A stretch of 64,000 nt of DNA from Mesorhizobium sp. M9A.F.Ca.ET.002.03.1.2 (GTDB taxonomy: Bacteria; Pseudomonadota; Alphaproteobacteria; Rhizobiales; Rhizobiaceae). A model generated the notes under the pieces. The model was not told where the DNA came from, did not search any database, and was given only the letters and a program-made list of their open reading frames with translations. Positions 25,055 to 34,337 of this stretch are shown here, one piece after another. The stretch is from positions 2,101,001 through 2,165,000 of the forward strand of contig NZ_CP034443.1 of NCBI RefSeq assembly GCF_003952365.1. The letters run 5' to 3'. The position numbers and the translations under genes are program-made. The first letter of the stretch is position 1. Every line of letters starts with the position of its first letter.

Positions 25055-26989
25055 TTATGCCTGTCCCCGCAACGCTCGCCGCAGGATCTTGCCCACCGGC
25101 GTCTTCGGCAGTTCGGTCCGGAACTCGATATACTTTGGCCGCTTGTAGCCGGTCAGGTTTTCGCGGCAATAGACGGTCAGCACCTCGGCGGTCAGCGCTG
25201 GGTCCTTCTTGACGATGAACAGCTTCGGCACTTCGCCCGAATGTTCGTCCGGCACGCCGATCGCCGCCACTTCGAGCACGCCCGGATGCAGGGCCACGAT
25301 TTCCTCGAGTTCGTTCGGATAGACGTTGAAGCCGGACACAAGGATCATGTCCTTCTTGCGGTCGACGATCTTGGTGTAGCCGCGCTCGTCCATGAAACCC
25401 ATGTCGCCCGACTTGAAGAAACCATCCTTGGTCATCACCTTGGCGGTCTCGTCCGGTCGGTTCCAGTAACCGGCCATCACTTGCGGTCCGCGGATGCAGA
25501 TCTCGCCGACCTCGCCGAGCGGCAGATCGTTGCCGTCGTCGTCGCGGATGGAGATCTCGGTCGATGGCAGCGGCAGGCCGATCGTGCCGGTGAAATTGCC
25601 GTCGCTGAATTTGTTGGCGGTGGCCACCGGCGAGGTTTCCGAAAGCCCGTAGCCCTCGGTGATCGGGCAGCCGGTCAGCGCCTTCCAACGCTCGGCAACG
25701 CCCTTGTGCACCGCCATGCCGCCGGCCAGGGTCAGGATCAGCGGCTTGAAGTCGAGTTTGCGGAAATCCTCGTTGTTGAGCAGCGCATTGAACAGCGTGT
25801 TGAGGCCTGGAAAGATGTGGATCGGGTATTTGCCGAATTCCTTGACGAAGCCGGGAATGTCGCGCGGATTGGGAATGAGTATGTTCCGGCCGCCCATCTG
25901 CATGCCCATCAGCGCGTTCACCGTCAGCGCGAAGATATGATAGAGCGGCAGCGCGCAGATGAGGTTGAGATTCGCCGGCCTCGGCTTGATCGTATAGGCG
26001 TCTTCGATCCAGAGCGCGTTCTGCGCGACATTGGCCAGCACGTTGCTGTGCAGCAGTACCGCGCCCTTCGAGATGCCGGTGGTGCCGCCCGTATATTGCA
26101 GGAAGGCGATATCGTCGGCAGCGGCCTTCGCCGGCTTGAAACTCACGCTGGCGCCTGCCTGCAACGCGGCGTTGAACTTGACATGGCCCGGAAGCGACCA
26201 GGCCGGCACCATCTTCTTCACGTGGCGCACGACGAAATTGACGATCGTCCCCTTCAGGCCGCCGAGCATGTCGCCCATCGCCGCGACCACGACGTGCTTG
26301 ACCGCCGTCCTGGCGATCACCGCCTGCAAGGTGCTGGCGAAATTCTCGAGAATGACGATGGCCTGCGCGCCGGAATCCTTGAGCTGATGTTCCAGCTCGC
26401 GCGGCGTGTAGAGCGGATTGACGTTGACCACGACATAGCCGGCGCGCAGCACTGCCATCATCGCCACCGGATATTGCAGCACGTTCGGCATCATCAGCGC
26501 GACGCGCGCGCCTTTCTGCAGTCCCTTCGATTGCAGAAAAGCGCCGAAGGCGGCCGATAGCCGCTCGATTTCCGCATAGGTGACGGTCTTGCCCATGCAG
26601 GTGAAGGCGGGCCGGCTCGCGTACTGCTTACAGACGTCAGCGAGCAGATCGCCGATGGAGCCGAACGGGGTGGCGCCGATCTCGGCCGGAACGACTTTCG
26701 GATAGCTTTTGAGCCAAGGCTTCGCCGATCCGGCAGGCGCCTTCGGCGATCTACTGGCCGGCCCCGGCGACGCTGACAAAGCCCTTGTCGGTGCCGCGTT
26801 CGCCTCTGGTTTGACGGCGGCGGGCGTTCCGCCAGCCTCTGCAAACACTTTGGACTTCGTGGACACGGCGGCCACCTTCGGCCTGGCAACGGCTTCGGCA
26901 GACAGCGCTTTTGGCTTGTCGGGGCCGGCCGGTTTTGCAGCGGTTTTGGCCCCCGCTTTCGCGGGCGTCGTCCTTGGAGTTTTTGCCAC
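25055..26989 (-). CDS. Long-chain acyl-CoA ligase (FadD-like) with Ala/Pro/Lys-rich N-terminal extension
   Basis: This 644-residue AMP-forming ligase activates a fatty acid to its CoA ester. The ATP loop is LQYTGGTTGISKGAVLLH, and GYGLSETSPV, GFFKSGDMGFMDERGYTKIVDRKKDMI and SGFNVYPNELEE follow in order. The last lysine is in KTPVGKILRR. Start GTG 26989 follows GGAGGAACGG. The first about 105 residues are low-complexity (many Ala, Pro, Lys) and absent from E. coli FadD, which has 561 residues. The TTG-start methyltransferase gene follows at once and may be co-translated. Preferred chain length cannot be read from sequence. Confidence 0.85.
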   Translation of the reverse strand: MAKTPRTTPAKAGAKTAAKPAGPDKPKALSAEAVARPKVAAVSTKSKVFAEAGGTPAAVKPEANAAPTRALSASPGPASRSPKAPAGSAKPWLKSYPKVVPAEIGATPFGSIGDLLADVCKQYASRPAFTCMGKTVTYAEIERLSAAFGAFLQSKGLQKGARVALMMPNVLQYPVAMMAVLRAGYVVVNVNPLYTPRELEHQLKDSGAQAIVILENFASTLQAVIARTAVKHVVVAAMGDMLGGLKGTIVNFVVRHVKKMVPAWSLPGHVKFNAALQAGASVSFKPAKAAADDIAFLQYTGGTTGISKGAVLLHSNVLANVAQNALWIEDAYTIKPRPANLNLICALPLYHIFALTVNALMGMQMGGRNILIPNPRDIPGFVKEFGKYPIHIFPGLNTLFNALLNNEDFRKLDFKPLILTLAGGMAVHKGVAERWKALTGCPITEGYGLSETSPVATANKFSDGNFTGTIGLPLPSTEISIRDDDGNDLPLGEVGEICIRGPQVMAGYWNRPDETAKVMTKDGFFKSGDMGFMDERGYTKIVDRKKDMILVSGFNVYPNELEEIVALHPGVLEVAAIGVPDEHSGEVPKLFIVKKDPALTAEVLTVYCRENLTGYKRPKYIEFRTELPKTPVGKILRRALRGQA

Positions 26990-27413
26990 CCGTTCCTCCC
27001 TGCTTGTTCTCTTGCCTCTGCTTGCCCGCCGCGTCGTCTCCGAATGACAGAGACGTCCTCCGCGGCCGGGCACCCAGGAAATCCAGCATGCCACTATGTA
27101 TTGCGACTACCGGCAGCCGTGCAAGTCTTGCCCCTGCGGCAAGACCGGAAGAAAATCTTCCGCGCCAGCGACAAGCCGAAGGTCGCGGTTCCTCACTATC
27201 GGTCGTTGAAGTTCAATAAAAAAATGCAGTCGTTAATAATGCCGTGATCGGCAAGAATTGACAATTCCTTCTATCTTCTCGCCGGTGTGCAGAATTAAAT
27301 TCTGCTTCCCATGGGGTAGGCAAGCGGGGTGTTCCAAAGCCGGAAAAACGGTGCTTATATGCGCGCTTCGCGAGCCTGATAGAGGGGCTTGGAAGAACAT
27401 CAGGGAGTCCTCC
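26990..27413. other. Divergent intergenic region between acyl-CoA ligase and ABC importer operon
   Basis: This 424-base gap should hold both promoters. AT-rich stretches lie at about 27215-27262 (including AATAAAAAAATGCAG and TTGACA at 27259-27264) and a perfect dyad at 27289-27305. A short open frame at 27044-27247 (67 codons) has no ribosome site or family resemblance, so I do not call it. Confidence 0.45.
27289..27305. promoter_or_regulatory. Palindrome upstream of the peptide-type ABC importer operon
   Basis: GCAGAATT-A-AATTCTGC is a perfect 8-1-8 dyad centred about 117 bases before the substrate-binding protein start. AT-rich sequence surrounds it in an otherwise GC-rich genome, as expected for an operator near a promoter. 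The regulator is unknown; no regulator gene is adjacent. Confidence 0.4.
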
Positions 27414-29006
27414 ATGAAAAAGAAACTGACTTTTGCGGCCGCGTTGCTGGCCGCAAGCGTCCTCGGCGGCATGGCCAATGCGAAGCAATTGGTCTACTGC
27501 TCGGAGGCGTCGCCGGCTGGCTTCGACCCGTCGCCGTGGAGCGGTGGCAACGACTTCGACGCGTCGTCACGCACCATCTATTCACGTCTGGTCGAGTTCG
27601 AACACGGCAAGACCACCATCACACCCGGCCTCGCCGAGAGCTGGACGGTCTCCGACGACGGTCTCGAATACACGTTCAAGCTTCGGCCGGGCGTGAAGTT
27701 CCAGACCACCGACTACTTCACCCCGACGCGCGATCTCAACGCCGACGACGTGATCTTCTCCTTCGAACGCCAGTGGAAGAAGGAAAGCCCGTGGTTCAGC
27801 TATCTGGAAGGCACCGGCTGGGAATATTTCACCGGCATGGGCTTCCCCGATCTCCTCAAGGAAATCGTCAAGGTCGACGACCTGACGGTGAAGTTCGTGC
27901 TGAATAAGCCTGAAGTCGCTTTCCTGCCGGATCTCGGCATGGATTTCGCGTCGATCGTCTCCAAGGAATATGCCGACCAGCTCGACAAGGCCGACACCAG
28001 GCAGCAGTTCACGCAGAAGCCGATCGGCACCGGTCCGTTCCAGTTCGTCGACTATCAGGTGGATGCGGTCGTGCGCTATGCGGCATGGGACGGCTACTTT
28101 GGCGGCCGCCAGAAGATCGACGATCTGATCTTCGCCATCACGACCGATCCGGCTGTGCGCGCGCAGAAGCTGAAGGCAGGCGAGTGCGATATCATGTCGT
28201 ACCCGGCGCCGGCCGACATCGCCGGCCTGCAGGCCGACACGAACCTCGTGGTCGACGAGCAGGAAGGCCTGAACATCGGCTACATGGCCTACAACACGAC
28301 GCAGCCGCCTTTCGACAAGGTCGAGGTTCGCAAGGCCCTCAACATGGCCGTCAACAAGCAGGCCATTCTTGATGCGGTCTATCAGGGCGCCGGCCAGGCG
28401 GCCATCAACCCGATCCCGCCGACGATGTGGTCCTATAACAAGGACATCAAGGACGATCCGTACGATCCGGACGCGGCCAAGAAGATGCTGGCCGACGCCG
28501 GCGTCACGGATCTGTCGATGAAGATCTGGGCAATGCCCGTCAGCCGCCCATACAATCCGAACGCCCAAAGGGTCGCGGAACTGATCCAGGCCGACTACAC
28601 CAAGATCGGCGTGAAGGCCGAGATCGTCAGCTATGAATGGACCGAGTATCGCGAACGCGGCAAGCAGAAGGATCGTGACGGCGCCTTCCAGCTCGGCTGG
28701 ACCGGTGACAATGGCGATCCGGACAACTTCCTGTTCCTGCTCGGCTGCGATGCCATCGGCCAGTCCAACTATGCGATCTGGTGCAACCAGGAGTTCGAAG
28801 GCCTGTTGCAGAAGGGCAAGGCGACCACGGACGTCGCCGAGCGCACCAAGATCTACGAGGAAGCCCAGGCCGTGTTCAAGCGTGAGGCTCCGTGGCTGAC
28901 CATCGCCCATTCCAAGGTCTTCATGCCGATGAACAAGAAAGTTTCGGGCTTCGTCATGGATCCGCTCGGCATTCATCGGTTTGACGGCGTCGACGTCACC
29001 GAATAA
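27414..29006 (+). CDS. ABC transporter substrate-binding protein, peptide/dipeptide type (family 5)
   Basis: This 530-residue periplasmic protein resembles DppA/OppA family 5 binding proteins. A Sec signal peptide (MKKKLTFAAALLAASVLGGMANA, cleavage before KQ) is clear. The mature part starts LVYCSEASPAGFDPSPWSGG and has TPGLAESWTVSDDGLEYTFKLRPGVKF, a standard domain I phrase. AGGGAG precedes the ATG. It is the first gene of a five-gene operon. Ligand class is dipeptide or similar; the exact compound cannot be read. Confidence 0.9.
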   Translation: MKKKLTFAAALLAASVLGGMANAKQLVYCSEASPAGFDPSPWSGGNDFDASSRTIYSRLVEFEHGKTTITPGLAESWTVSDDGLEYTFKLRPGVKFQTTDYFTPTRDLNADDVIFSFERQWKKESPWFSYLEGTGWEYFTGMGFPDLLKEIVKVDDLTVKFVLNKPEVAFLPDLGMDFASIVSKEYADQLDKADTRQQFTQKPIGTGPFQFVDYQVDAVVRYAAWDGYFGGRQKIDDLIFAITTDPAVRAQKLKAGECDIMSYPAPADIAGLQADTNLVVDEQEGLNIGYMAYNTTQPPFDKVEVRKALNMAVNKQAILDAVYQGAGQAAINPIPPTMWSYNKDIKDDPYDPDAAKKMLADAGVTDLSMKIWAMPVSRPYNPNAQRVAELIQADYTKIGVKAEIVSYEWTEYRERGKQKDRDGAFQLGWTGDNGDPDNFLFLLGCDAIGQSNYAIWCNQEFEGLLQKGKATTDVAERTKIYEEAQAVFKREAPWLTIAHSKVFMPMNKKVSGFVMDPLGIHRFDGVDVTE

Positions 29007-29021
29007 CTCCTGAGAAATTGG

Positions 29022-29051
29022 ACGGCGGCGCTGGACTTCCGGCGCCGCCGT
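29022..29051 (+). terminator. Intercistronic hairpin between binding-protein and permease genes
   Basis: ACGGCGGCGC (29022-29031) pairs perfectly with GCGCCGCCGT (29042-29051) around a 10-base loop. It sits between the binding-protein stop and the first permease start (29065). In such importers a hairpin here usually stabilises the binding-protein message and reduces downstream expression. The following sequence is TTCTATG, not a T-run, so termination would be partial. Confidence 0.5.
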
Positions 29052-29064
29052 TCTATGAAGTACG

Positions 29065-30072
29065 ATGCTCCGCTATCTCCTCCACAAGCTCGCCTTGATC
29101 GTTCCGACCGTGTTCGGCATATCGCTGGCGGCGTTCGCTTTCGTCCGGCTTCTGCCGGGCGACCCGATCCTGGCCCTGGCCGGCGAGCGCGGCGTCAGCC
29201 CCGAACGCTACGCGGAGCTTATCGAGCGGTTTGGCTACAACCGGCCGTATGTCATCCAGTATCTGGAGTATATCGGCAGGGTCCTGACCGGCGACTTCGG
29301 CATATCGCTCGCCACCAAGCGGCCTGTGCTCGGTGAATTCCAGGCGCTGTTTCCGGCCACGCTGGAACTGGCGACAATCGCGCTGATCATCGCCGTGCTC
29401 ATCGGCATTCCCGCCGGCATCTTCGCCGCGATCAAGCGCGGATCATGGTTCGACCAGGCGACGATGGGTGTGGCGCTGACCGGCTATTCGATGCCGATCT
29501 TCTGGTGGGGGCTGCTGCTCATCATCTTCTTCTCCGGCTATCTCGGCTGGACGCCGGTTTCCGGTCGCATCGGCCTTCAATATTTCTTCAAGCCGACCAC
29601 CGGGTTCATGCTGATCGACAGCCTGATTTCCGGCAAGAGTGGCGCTTTCAGGTCCGCCGCCAGTCATCTGATCCTGCCGGCGATCGTGCTGGCGACGATT
29701 CCACTCGCCGTTATAGCGCGCCAGACGCGGTCGGCGATGCTGGAGGTGTTGGGCGAGGACTATGTCCGCACCGCGCGTGCCAAGGGCTTGGCGCCGCGTC
29801 GCGTCATTGGGCTCCACGCTTTTCGCAATGCGCTGATCCCCGTCGTCACCACCATCGGCCTGCAGGTCGGCACGCTGATGGCGGGCGCCATCCTGACCGA
29901 AACGATCTTTTCCTGGCCCGGTATCGGCAAGTGGATGATCGACGCGATCGCCAAGCGCGACTATGTTGTCGTCCAGAGCGGCTTGCTGATCATCGCGCTG
30001 ATCGTCATGGCGGTGAACCTGATCGTCGATGTGCTCTACGCCGTCATCAACCCACGTATCCGGGTGCAGTGA
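29065..30072 (+). CDS. ABC transporter permease, DppB-like
   Basis: This 335-residue inner-membrane permease is the first of two. It starts with a typical DppB helix (YLLHKLALIVPTVFGISLAAFAFVRLLPGDP) and carries the EAA loop in DYVRTARAKGLAPRRVIGLHAFRNALIPVVT near residues 231-262. About six transmembrane helices are visible. It ends 1 base before the DppC-like gene, which is usual for a coupled permease pair. Confidence 0.92.
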   Translation: MLRYLLHKLALIVPTVFGISLAAFAFVRLLPGDPILALAGERGVSPERYAELIERFGYNRPYVIQYLEYIGRVLTGDFGISLATKRPVLGEFQALFPATLELATIALIIAVLIGIPAGIFAAIKRGSWFDQATMGVALTGYSMPIFWWGLLLIIFFSGYLGWTPVSGRIGLQYFFKPTTGFMLIDSLISGKSGAFRSAASHLILPAIVLATIPLAVIARQTRSAMLEVLGEDYVRTARAKGLAPRRVIGLHAFRNALIPVVTTIGLQVGTLMAGAILTETIFSWPGIGKWMIDAIAKRDYVVVQSGLLIIALIVMAVNLIVDVLYAVINPRIRVQ

Positions 30073-30073
30073 G

Positions 30074-30991
30074 ATGACCGACCAAATCACGGCAGAAGCC
30101 ACCGCCGCATCCATTCCTACCGGCGGCCGGCAACGCGCCTTCGCCGAGTTCTGGCATTACTACTCGATGAACACCGGCGCCGTCATCGGCCTGGCCGTGT
30201 TCACGGCTCTGGTGCTGATAGCTATTTTCGCACCGCTGGTCGCGCCGCATTCGCCTGACGAACAGTTTCGCGATGCGCTGCTGACGCCGCCGGTCTGGCA
30301 GGAGGGCGGCAAATCGATGTTCCTGCTCGGCACCGACGCCGTTGGCCGCGACATGCTTTCTCGGCTGATTTTCGGGGCGCGGTTCTCGCTGTTCATCGGT
30401 CTGGTCGTCGTCGTTTTCTCGCTGACCAGCGGCATCGTCCTCGGCGTGCTCGCCGGCTATTTCCGCGGCTGGGTCGATACGCTGATCATGCGCATCATGG
30501 ACGTCATCCTGGCCTTCCCGTCGCTGCTCCTTGCCCTGGTTCTGGTGGCGATCCTCGGCCCCGGCCTGTTCAACGCCATGCTGGCGATTGCGCTGGTGCT
30601 GCAGCCGCATTTCGCGCGGCTCACGCGCGCGGCGGTGATGGCCGAAAAGAACCGCGAATATGTGATCTCCGCCAAGGTGGCCGGCGCCAGTCATCTCAGG
30701 CTGATGGTGAAGACGATCTTGCCGAACTGCATGGCGCCGCTGATCGTGCAGGCGACGCTGTCCTTCTCCAACGCCATCCTCGAGGCCGCGGCTCTCGGCT
30801 TCCTTGGCGTCGGCGCGCAGCCGCCGACGCCGGAATGGGGCACGATGCTCGCCACGGCGCGCGAGTTCATCCTGCGCGCGCCATGGGTGGTGACCTTCCC
30901 CGGCCTTGCCATCCTGATCACGGTGCTTGCCATCAACCTGATCGGCGATGGCCTGCGCGACGCCTTCGACCCCAAGCTGAAGAGGTCGTGA
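30074..30991 (+). CDS. ABC transporter permease, DppC-like
   Basis: This 305-residue permease pairs with the DppB-like gene. The N-terminal helix is preceded by a polar stretch of about 30 residues. GTDAVGRDMLSRLIFGARFSLFIGLVVVVFSL is the DppC signature and the EAA loop lies in YVISAKVAGASHLRLMVKTILPNCMAPLIV. The end FPGLAILITVLAINLIGDGLRDAFDPKLK is standard for the family. Start ATG 30074 follows the upstream stop directly. Confidence 0.92.
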   Translation: MTDQITAEATAASIPTGGRQRAFAEFWHYYSMNTGAVIGLAVFTALVLIAIFAPLVAPHSPDEQFRDALLTPPVWQEGGKSMFLLGTDAVGRDMLSRLIFGARFSLFIGLVVVVFSLTSGIVLGVLAGYFRGWVDTLIMRIMDVILAFPSLLLALVLVAILGPGLFNAMLAIALVLQPHFARLTRAAVMAEKNREYVISAKVAGASHLRLMVKTILPNCMAPLIVQATLSFSNAILEAAALGFLGVGAQPPTPEWGTMLATAREFILRAPWVVTFPGLAILITVLAINLIGDGLRDAFDPKLKRS

Positions 30992-30993
30992 CC

Positions 30994-31869
30994 ATGCCTC
31001 TTCTCGAGATCAGGAACCTCACCGTGTCCTTCGATACGGCCGCCGGACCGTTCATGGCCGTGCAAGGCATCGACCTGTCGATCGAGCCGCGCGAGGTGCT
31101 GGCGATCGTCGGCGAATCCGGCTCCGGCAAATCGGTGGCGATGCTGGCGGTGATGGGGCTTTTGCCGAACACGGCGACGGTGAAGGCCGACCGCATGGCC
31201 TTCGACGGCATCGACCTGCTCGGGCTCGGTCCGTCCGAGCGCCGCAAGATCGTCGGCAAGGACATCTCGATGATCTTCCAGGAGCCGATCGCCAGCCTCA
31301 ATCCGTGCTTCACCGCCGGCTTCCAGATCGAGGAGGTGCTGCGTTTCCATATGGGCATGGACCGTGCTCAGCGCCGGGCCCGCGCCATCGAGCTGATGAA
31401 GCTGGTCGGCATCGCCGATCCGGAAGAGCGGCTGAATTCGTTCCCGCACCAGATGTCGGGCGGCCAGTGCCAGCGCGTCATGATCGCCATCGCCATCGCC
31501 TGCAATCCGAAGCTGTTGATCGCCGACGAGCCGACCACCGCGCTCGACGTCACCATCCAGAAGCAGATCCTCGACCTTTTGGTAGGCCTGCAGGCCAAGT
31601 ACGGCATGGGCCTGATTATGATCACCCACAATATGGGCGTCGTGGCCGAGACCGCCGACCGCGTCATCGTCCAGTACAAGGGCCGCAAGATGGAAGAGGC
31701 CGACGTTCTGTCGCTGTTCGAGCAGCCGAAGAGCAACTACACGCGCGCGCTTCTGTCGGCGCTGCCGGAAAACGCCGTCGGCGACCGGCTGCCGACCATT
31801 TCCGACATGCTGTTCGAACCGGCCCCCACTGTCGCGGGAACCGGGCCAGCAACGGGAGCCGCGTCATGA
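30994..31869 (+). CDS. ABC transporter ATP-binding protein, DppD-like
   Basis: This 291-residue cytoplasmic ATPase has Walker A GESGSGKS near residue 40, the LSGGQ-type signature as MSGGQCQR and Walker [15 protein letters not shown]. The signature has cysteine after GGQ, a common variant. DppD members usually add a C-terminal cluster-binding CxxC region; here the tail is short and lacks cysteines. It starts 2 bases after the DppC-like stop and overlaps the next ATPase gene in an ATGA. Confidence 0.92.
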   Translation: MPLLEIRNLTVSFDTAAGPFMAVQGIDLSIEPREVLAIVGESGSGKSVAMLAVMGLLPNTATVKADRMAFDGIDLLGLGPSERRKIVGKDISMIFQEPIASLNPCFTAGFQIEEVLRFHMGMDRAQRRARAIELMKLVGIADPEERLNSFPHQMSGGQCQRVMIAIAIACNPKLLIADEPTTALDVTIQKQILDLLVGLQAKYGMGLIMITHNMGVVAETADRVIVQYKGRKMEEADVLSLFEQPKSNYTRALLSALPENAVGDRLPTISDMLFEPAPTVAGTGPATGAAS

Positions 31870-32696
31870 GCGTGACGGTTCTTGAGGGCAAGAACATCGT
31901 GCGCGACTATCATGTCGGCGGCGGCCTGTTTCGCCCCTCGCGCACGGTGCACGCTGTCAAGGGCGTTTCCTTCAGCGTCGATAAGGGCAAGACGCTGGCC
32001 ATCGTCGGTGAAAGCGGTTGCGGCAAGTCAACGCTCGCCCGCATCGTCACCCTGATCGATCCGGCGACATCGGGCGAGCTCTTCATCGACGGCAACAAGG
32101 TCGACATCGCCAGGGATGGCTTGACGAAGGAAATGCGCCGCAAGGTGCAGATCGTCTTCCAGAACCCCTATGGTTCGCTCAACCCGCGCCAGAAGATCGG
32201 CGACGTGCTGGGCGAGCCGCTGCTCATCAATACCGACAAGCCGGCCGCCGAACGGCGCGATCTCGCCATGAAGATGCTGAAGAAGGTCGGCCTCGGACCG
32301 GAGCATTACAACCGCTACCCGCACATGTTCTCGGGCGGCCAGCGCCAGCGCATCGCCATTGCCCGCGCGCTGATGCTCAATCCAAGCCTCCTGGTGCTCG
32401 ACGAGCCGGTCTCGGCGCTCGATCTGTCGGTGCAGGCGCAGGTGCTCAACCTGCTCGCTGACCTGCAGGACGAATTCAAGCTGACCTACGTCTTCATCAG
32501 CCACGACCTGTCGGTGGTGCGCTACATCGCCGACGACGTGATGGTCATGTATTACGGCGAGGCGGTCGAATACGGTTCGCGCGACGAAGTCTTTGCCGAC
32601 CCCAAGCACAGCTACACCAAGACGCTGTTCGCGGCGACGCCGCGCGCCGACGTCGCCAGCATCAAGGCGAGGCTGGCGAGGAAGAAGGCGGCCTAG
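31866..32696 (+). CDS. ABC transporter ATP-binding protein, DppF-like
   Basis: This 276-residue ATPase is the fifth gene of the operon and the partner of the DppD-like subunit. Walker A is GESGCGKST, the signature is FSGGQRQR and Walker B is LLVLDEPVSALDLS. QNPYGSLNPRQKIGDVL is the Q-loop text of DppF/OppF proteins. The start overlaps the upstream stop by 4 bases. The two ATPases should work as a heterodimer under the two permeases. Confidence 0.92.
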   Translation: MSVTVLEGKNIVRDYHVGGGLFRPSRTVHAVKGVSFSVDKGKTLAIVGESGCGKSTLARIVTLIDPATSGELFIDGNKVDIARDGLTKEMRRKVQIVFQNPYGSLNPRQKIGDVLGEPLLINTDKPAAERRDLAMKMLKKVGLGPEHYNRYPHMFSGGQRQRIAIARALMLNPSLLVLDEPVSALDLSVQAQVLNLLADLQDEFKLTYVFISHDLSVVRYIADDVMVMYYGEAVEYGSRDEVFADPKHSYTKTLFAATPRADVASIKARLARKKAA

Positions 32697-32843
32697 AGTC
32701 AAAACCCGACTACTCCTGAATGACCGAGTTAGCGCGAATGGACCTCCCGCGTTGCCGCGCCGGATTTTGAAAGCTCGGACTGTTGTTGAGGCTTCCGCAA
32801 ACCCTTTGCAGCGCAGTGTGACGAGCATTCGCCGGAGACGATC

Positions 32844-34337
32844 ATGTTGAAAGCTACCGAAGAGGAAATCGAGGAGGTCCGGGAATACTTTGAATGGCAG
32901 GCGCCCGACCTCGAAGTGAGCTTTATGCAGAAGGTCTACTCGGAGGCGATCCTGAACACCCGCCACGACGTGTGGGACATTCACACCAACAAGGATCGCT
33001 GGTGGGTCATAACGGGCGGCACAAACCTCTACTCTCAGGAGCAATTCCCAAATATGGACCTTGCTCTGACCTTCCATATTGGCCTGATGCTCCGTATCCC
33101 GCGTACGGAAAAACAACAGGAAGATGATCTTCGCATTCTTCCGTTCGGTCCAGTCTTCGAAAAGATGGAAGAGGCTGGAACCGCTGTGACAAAGGCGCAT
33201 AACCTCTCGGACTATCAGGCCGTCGGTGTTCGCTGCCGCGAGGCGCTACTCGAACTGATCGGCGTCGCGCAGGACGCGGCAATGTGGACGAACACACCGC
33301 CACAGCGTGCGAACTTCCGCGCGTGGACCGAGGTCATTTGCAACGATCTTCTGCCGGGTGACACCAACAAAGAGCGTCGTGGGGCCCTCAAGAGTGCGCT
33401 TGAGTCCGCATGGACGTTTTCCAACTGGCTGACGCACTCAAAGTCGGCGACGTGGATTGACGCCGAGATGGCGCACTCGTTGATCCAACACGCCATCGGC
33501 ATGGCGACATCATTGATCATTCGCGAGTTGCGCGGTGTGCCTTGGGAATGCCCGAACTGCGGCTCACCGCATCTCGAACCCGGACGTGGCGAGAATACTG
33601 AGGCACCCGGTGTACTCTGGGAACGACCGCAGTGCGCTGACTGTGGATGGGCTGGCAGGCCCGTTCCAATTCTCGACCTCGGGGACGGACAGCCCATCAT
33701 CGCACGCGAAGGCGAAGAAACCGACGAGTGCAGCATCATGACAGTACCGCTACGCACGATCCTAAAGCCGGGAAATCCCTCGATCGAGCCGCTGAAGAAC
33801 GCAGAGACCGGGCCTCCGGAGCACGTCGTCTATTTTGCTTATGGGTCCAATATGTCGACCGCCCGGTTGCGCGATCGCATGCCGAACTGCAAACCAATCG
33901 GCATCGCTACCTTGCCGGGTCATGCGCTTCGATTTCATAAGCGCAGCGTGGACGAGTCCGGGAAGTGCAACGCATTTGCCACTGGCGACGAGAATAGCGT
34001 GATCGGCGTCCTATTCAGCTTCGATCCTACCGAGCGTGCCAAGCTGGATAAAGCCGAAGGAGTCGGGAGCGGCTACGAGCACGCGACGGTCACTGTCATC
34101 AACGACAAGGGTCGCAGGCGGAAGGTTCTTACCTATCTCGCCACCCCCAACTACATCGACGATAGCCTCAAACCTTATAGCTGGTACAAGGACTTTGTCC
34201 TTGCAGGTGGCAGGGAACACGGCCTGCCGCCAGCTTATATTGCCGAATACATCCAGTCGGTTGAGGCGATCGAAGATTTCAACAAGACACGGGACAAGAA
34301 GCAGCGGGCCACGCTCCTCGGAGGTCCTGGGCTCTGA
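32844..34337 (+). CDS. Three-part fusion: HEPN-like domain, zinc ribbon, gamma-glutamylcyclotransferase-like domain
   Basis: I do not recognise this 497-residue protein as a named family. Residues 1-115 are uncharacterised (acidic start, then WWVITGGTNLYSQEQFPNMDLALTFHIGLMLRI). Residues 118-228 are helical and resemble HEPN-type modules, with NLSDYQAVGVRCREALLELIG and NWLTHSKSATWIDAEMA. A zinc ribbon has Cys236/Cys239 and Cys264/Cys267. Residues 327-490 look like a gamma-glutamylcyclotransferase (YGSN at 333-336 and LDKAEGVG with candidate catalytic Glu405). Its base use is less GC-rich than its neighbours. It stands alone between an ABC operon and an IS-like element, so transfer is likely. 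Confidence 0.6.
   Translation: MLKATEEEIEEVREYFEWQAPDLEVSFMQKVYSEAILNTRHDVWDIHTNKDRWWVITGGTNLYSQEQFPNMDLALTFHIGLMLRIPRTEKQQEDDLRILPFGPVFEKMEEAGTAVTKAHNLSDYQAVGVRCREALLELIGVAQDAAMWTNTPPQRANFRAWTEVICNDLLPGDTNKERRGALKSALESAWTFSNWLTHSKSATWIDAEMAHSLIQHAIGMATSLIIRELRGVPWECPNCGSPHLEPGRGENTEAPGVLWERPQCADCGWAGRPVPILDLGDGQPIIAREGEETDECSIMTVPLRTILKPGNPSIEPLKNAETGPPEHVVYFAYGSNMSTARLRDRMPNCKPIGIATLPGHALRFHKRSVDESGKCNAFATGDENSVIGVLFSFDPTERAKLDKAEGVGSGYEHATVTVINDKGRRRKVLTYLATPNYIDDSLKPYSWYKDFVLAGGREHGLPPAYIAEYIQSVEAIEDFNKTRDKKQRATLLGGPGL

Noticed and set aside
25055..26989. The FadD-like ligase as the missing aryl-CoA ligase for the aryl-CoA operon
   Set aside because: Its motifs fit long-chain fatty acyl ligases, it lies 13 kb away in another transcription unit, and nothing suggests a benzoate-type substrate.
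27044..27247. Small gene of 67 codons before the first ABC importer
   Set aside because: No ribosome site, no family resemblance and a basic, unstructured translation; the region is better explained as promoter DNA.
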